Of a stretch of DNA of 8,293 nucleotides, positions 6,093 to 8,293 are shown in pieces (the first letter of the stretch is position 1; the number at the start of each line of letters is the position of its first letter). The notes under the pieces were generated by a model that was given only the letters and a program-made list of their open reading frames with translations, had not been told where the DNA came from and searched no databases. The position numbers and the translations under genes are program-made. Origin of the DNA: Thermoanaerobacterales bacterium. Lineage in GTDB: Bacteria > Actinomycetota > Acidimicrobiia > Acidimicrobiales > JACDCH01. The stretch spans positions 1 through 8,293 of the forward strand of contig PKRH01000133.1 in NCBI GenBank assembly GCA_017577565.1. Reading direction: 5' to 3'.

Positions 6093-6129
6093 GGGCCGGG
6101 TGAACGGCCCCTGTCGCGCCGGTGGCGCG
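6093..6129 (+). terminator. Tandem GC hairpins after the ArsA unit, possible terminator
   Basis: Two perfect six-base-pair stems lie back to back, beginning 15 bases after the stop of the 112-residue gene. The first is GGGCCG (6093-6098), a six-base loop, then CGGCCC (6105-6110). The second is CGCGCC (6115-6120), a GGT loop, then GGCGCG (6124-6129). No T-run follows. The position between a stop codon and a promoter-like box supports a terminator, but such stems are easy to find at this GC content. Confidence 0.4.
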
Positions 6130-6147
6130 CCGCTGTCGACGGTGGCC

Positions 6148-6153
6148 TACCAT
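6148..6153 (+). promoter_or_regulatory. Candidate -10 box of the Vms1-like gene
   Basis: TACCAT fits the actinobacterial TAnnnT -10 pattern and lies downstream of the tandem hairpins. Transcription would start near 6160, giving a leader of about 55 bases. No convincing -35 stands 17 bases upstream. TGTCGA at 6134-6139 is two bases too close to fit the damage-promoter spacing seen at 856-877. Confidence 0.3.
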
Positions 6154-6205
6154 CGCCCGCGTCGCCTCGATCCGGCGACGACCACCCCCGGCCACCAGGA
6201 GCACG

Positions 6206-6211
6206 AGGAGG
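6206..6211 (+). promoter_or_regulatory. Shine-Dalgarno fixing the GTG start at 6216
   Basis: AGGAGG, extended to AGGAGGTG, lies only four bases before the GTG, which is closer than usual. A second AGGAG at 6197-6201 stands 14 bases away. Together they make 6216 the best start and rule out a later one. Confidence 0.55.
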
Positions 6212-6215
6212 TGCC

Positions 6216-7337
6216 GTGGCGGCGATCACCGAGGCCGCGATCAGGGAACTGGCAGCACGACGGGGGCGGAGCGCACCGATCACGTCCTGCTACCTCGACG
6301 TCGACGGGCGGCGGCTCGTGCGCAAGCAGGACCTCGAGCGCGAGGTCGAGCAGGCGCTGCGGACCCTCCGCGCGAAGGCGGGTGGCGATCCGTCGGTCGA
6401 GAAGGACGCCGAACGCATCGATCGGTACATCCGCACCGAGCTGGACCGGTCGCGGGTGCGCGGCGTGGCGATCTTCGCGTGCTCGGCCGACGACCTCTGG
6501 GAGGTCGTGGAGCTGCCGGTGCGGGTCCGCACCCGGGTCACCGTCAACCAGGCGCCCGCCGTGGGCCAGCTCGAGGCCCTGCTGCAGGACCACGAGCCCA
6601 TGGGCGTCCTGCTGGTCGACCGCCAGCGCATCCGCATGTTCGTGTTCGAGCTCGGCGAGCTGGTCGAGCGCTTCGAGCACGTCGAGGAGCTGCCCCGCGA
6701 GCTGGACGTGCGGGGCCTGCGCGACCGCGGCGGCGAGCAGCACGCCCAGCTCCTGGAGGCCCACACGCAGCAGCACCTGCGCAAGGCGGCGCAGACGGCC
6801 TTCGACGTCTGGAGCCAGCAGCGCTTCGAGCACCTCGCCATCGGGACGCCGGACGACCTCGTCGCCCAGCTCGAGGCCAGCCTCCACCCCTACCTGCGCG
6901 AGCGGCTGTGCGGGCGCCTGCCGGTGCCGGTGACGGCGCCCCACGACGAGGTCCTGGCCGCGGCCCAGGAGATGGAGGCCGAGGTGGAGCGGCGCCGCGA
7001 GGCGGAGGTGGTCGACCGCCTGCGGGCCGAGGTGGCCTCCGGGCGCCGGGGCGTCGCCGGACTGGCCGACACGCTCGAGGCGCTGGGCGACCGGCGGATC
7101 GACATGCTGGTCGTCTCCGACGGCTACAGCGCCCCCGGGTGGCGGTGCGAGCCCTGCGGCCGGCTGGCCGCCATCGGCCGTCGCTGCGCCCACTGCGGCC
7201 AGGAGATGGTCGAGGTCGAGGACGTGGTCGAGGACGCGATCGAGGAGGCGCTCGCCCAGTCGTCCAAGGTCGAGATCTGCGTCGGCAACGCCGACCTCGA
7301 CGTGCTGGGGCGCATCGGCGCCCTGCTCCGCTATTGA
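6216..7337 (+). CDS. Vms1/eRF1-like (baeRF-type) peptidyl-tRNA hydrolase with zinc ribbon
   Basis: The 373-residue protein has the three-part layout of the archaeo-eukaryotic release factor superfamily. An N-terminal domain (~20-160) is followed by a catalytic loop R171-GGEQH, which satisfies the GxxQ motif of Vms1-like release factors with Q175 as the water-positioning glutamine. The helix after it (LLEAHTQQHLRKAAQTAFDV) parallels the eRF1 helix after GGQ. A charged helical stretch (~248-275) leads to a C-terminal domain. This carries a C4 zinc ribbon (C311, C314, C324, C327) and ends in IGALLRY, the same ending type as eRF1/Pelota (GxLRY). Eukaryotic Vms1 cleaves nascent chains from tRNA on stalled, split 60S ribosomes. 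Action on stalled bacterial ribosomes is inference. The stop overlaps the TTG start of the sugar kinase (TTGA). Superfamily call is strong; exact subfamily and reaction are less certain. Confidence 0.85.
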   Translation: MAAITEAAIRELAARRGRSAPITSCYLDVDGRRLVRKQDLEREVEQALRTLRAKAGGDPSVEKDAERIDRYIRTELDRSRVRGVAIFACSADDLWEVVELPVRVRTRVTVNQAPAVGQLEALLQDHEPMGVLLVDRQRIRMFVFELGELVERFEHVEELPRELDVRGLRDRGGEQHAQLLEAHTQQHLRKAAQTAFDVWSQQRFEHLAIGTPDDLVAQLEASLHPYLRERLCGRLPVPVTAPHDEVLAAAQEMEAEVERRREAEVVDRLRAEVASGRRGVAGLADTLEALGDRRIDMLVVSDGYSAPGWRCEPCGRLAAIGRRCAHCGQEMVEVEDVVEDAIEEALAQSSKVEICVGNADLDVLGRIGALLRY

Positions 7338-8293
7338 GCGCGGCAGCCGCCGGGCTGGTCGCCGGCGTCGACGTCGGCGGCACCAAGGTGCTGGGCGTGC
7401 TCGTCGACCCCGACGACCCCGGCACCGTCGTCGGCGAGCACCGGGTGCCCACGCCGGCGGGCGCGCCGGCGGTGCTCGACGCCATCGCCGAGGTGGTCCG
7501 CACGCTCGAGGCCGGGCCGGCGGCCGCCCGGGGGCGGCGGGTCACCAGCGTGGGGGTGGGCATCGCCGGGCTGGTCGACCGGTCCGGCGTCCTCCGCACC
7601 AGCCCGAACCTGCCCGGCATGCTGGGCGTCCGCGTCGGCGAGGAGGTCGACCGGCGCCTCGGCCTGCCGGTGCGCGTCGACAACGACGCCACCTGCGCCG
7701 CCTGGGCCGAGTTCGTGGCCGGCGCCGCCCGGGACGTCAGCGACGCCGTCTGCGTGACCCTCGGCACCGGCGTCGGGGCGGGCCTGGTGGCCGACGGCGA
7801 GCTGCTGCGGGGCGCCCACGGGTTCGCCGGCGAGCCCGGGCACATGATCGTCGACCCCGACGGCCCGCCCTGCCCGTGCGGCCGCCGGGGCTGCTGGGAG
7901 CGGTTCGCCTCGGGCAGCGGCCTGGCGATGCTCGGGCGCCGGGCGGCCGAGGCCGGCCGGCTGGCCCGGGCGGTCGAGCTGGCCGGCGGGCGGCCCGAGG
8001 ACCTGCGCGGCGAGCACGTGACCGCGGCGGCGGCCGAGGGTGACGCCGAGGCCCTCGCCGTCCTGGCGGAGTTCGCCGACTGGGTGGCGCTCGGCCTGGC
8101 CAACCTGACGACGGTGCTCGACTGCTCGCTCGTCGTGCTCGGCGGTGGGCTGATCGAGGCCGGCGACCTCCTGCTCGGGCCGGTCGCCGGGTCCTTCGCC
8201 CGCCAGGTGATGGCGCCCGACGAGCGCCCCGACGTGCGGGTGGTCGCGGCCGCGCTGGGCGAGCGGGCGGGGGCCATCGGCGCCGCGCTGCTC
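7334..8293 (+). CDS. ROK-family sugar kinase, probably glucokinase (3' end cut by the window)
   Basis: The frame stays open to the right edge, giving 320 codons, close to the usual full length of about 310-330, so only the last few residues should be missing. The ATP phosphate loop is D13-VGGTK. The catalytic Asp is D118 in VDNDATCAAWAE. The adenosine/phosphate segment is TLGTGVGAGLV. The ROK sugar/zinc region has E167-PGH170 followed by C180-x-C182-GxxG-C187-WE, giving His and three Cys zinc ligands. A second glycine-rich motif, VVLGGGLIEAG, lies near the C-terminus. This set fits ROK glucokinases, which phosphorylate glucose to glucose-6-phosphate in the cytosol. Other hexoses cannot be excluded, and no DNA-binding N-terminus is present, so it is not a ROK repressor. 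The TTG at 7334 is the only plausible start before the ATP motif and overlaps the upstream TGA (TTGA). Confidence 0.9.
   Translation, partial: MSAAAAGLVAGVDVGGTKVLGVLVDPDDPGTVVGEHRVPTPAGAPAVLDAIAEVVRTLEAGPAAARGRRVTSVGVGIAGLVDRSGVLRTSPNLPGMLGVRVGEEVDRRLGLPVRVDNDATCAAWAEFVAGAARDVSDAVCVTLGTGVGAGLVADGELLRGAHGFAGEPGHMIVDPDGPPCPCGRRGCWERFASGSGLAMLGRRAAEAGRLARAVELAGGRPEDLRGEHVTAAAAEGDAEALAVLAEFADWVALGLANLTTVLDCSLVVLGGGLIEAGDLLLGPVAGSFARQVMAPDERPDVRVVAAALGERAGAIGAALL

Noticed and set aside
4586..6103. 505-codon + strand frame
   Set aside because: It overlaps the ArsA-like and 112-residue genes out of frame and reads as Arg/Gly/Ala-rich sequence without motifs.
6544..8277. 577-codon minus-strand open frame
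   Set aside because: Ser/Arg/Pro/Ala-rich composition opposite the Vms1-like and ROK genes, with no recognisable domain. It is a shadow frame.

Overview
The window comes from the chromosome of a very GC-rich actinobacterium. By eye G+C is around three quarters, with nearly all third codon positions G or C and frequent GTG or TTG starts. The gene content (a PimB-like mannosyltransferase, an SRPBCC/ArsA pair, a Vms1-like release factor, ROK kinase) and the leaderless-looking promoters fit an Acidimicrobiia-type lineage, but that placement is inference. All real genes lie on the + strand. I see no tRNA, rRNA, CRISPR, insertion sequence, phage gene or other sign of transfer, and no gene-free stretch reaches 300 bases.

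Left part (1-1160): the C-terminal YacP-like NYN ribonuclease domain of a protein whose N-terminus is probably cut off by the window edge. Next is a 62-residue twin-CDDC protein with a probable leaderless start. Its promoter resembles the actinobacterial DNA-damage (PafBC-type, TGTCR...TAnnnT) promoters. A strong GC hairpin separates it from the next unit.

Middle part (1161-3874): queG (epoxyqueuosine reductase), also possibly leaderless, is followed after 15 bases by a GT4 mannosyltransferase close to PimB. This gene overlaps, by GTGA, a four-helix membrane protein that is hidden inside a longer open frame. A second unit (3919-6077) holds a small SRPBCC (START-like) protein, an ArsA/Get3-type ATPase with an HSP20-like tail that overlaps it by one base, and a small helical protein with a disordered, 51-base pure-GC-encoded tail. 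PimB-like, SRPBCC and ArsA-like genes also sit close together in Mycobacterium tuberculosis (Rv2188c, Rv2185c, Rv2184c, from memory). I therefore read this as a conserved envelope/phosphoinositol-mannolipid neighbourhood with an unexplained chaperone-like ATPase and lipid-binding-fold partner.

Right part (6078-8293): two tandem GC hairpins and a TAnnnT box mark a new unit. It holds a 373-residue Vms1/eRF1-like (baeRF-type) protein with a GGEQ catalytic loop and a C4 zinc ribbon. This is coupled through a TTGA overlap to a ROK-family sugar kinase that runs off the right edge nearly complete.

The features most worth following up are the Vms1-like peptidyl-tRNA hydrolase coupled to a sugar kinase, the SRPBCC-ArsA/HSP20 module, and the tiny twin-CDDC protein behind a damage-type promoter.
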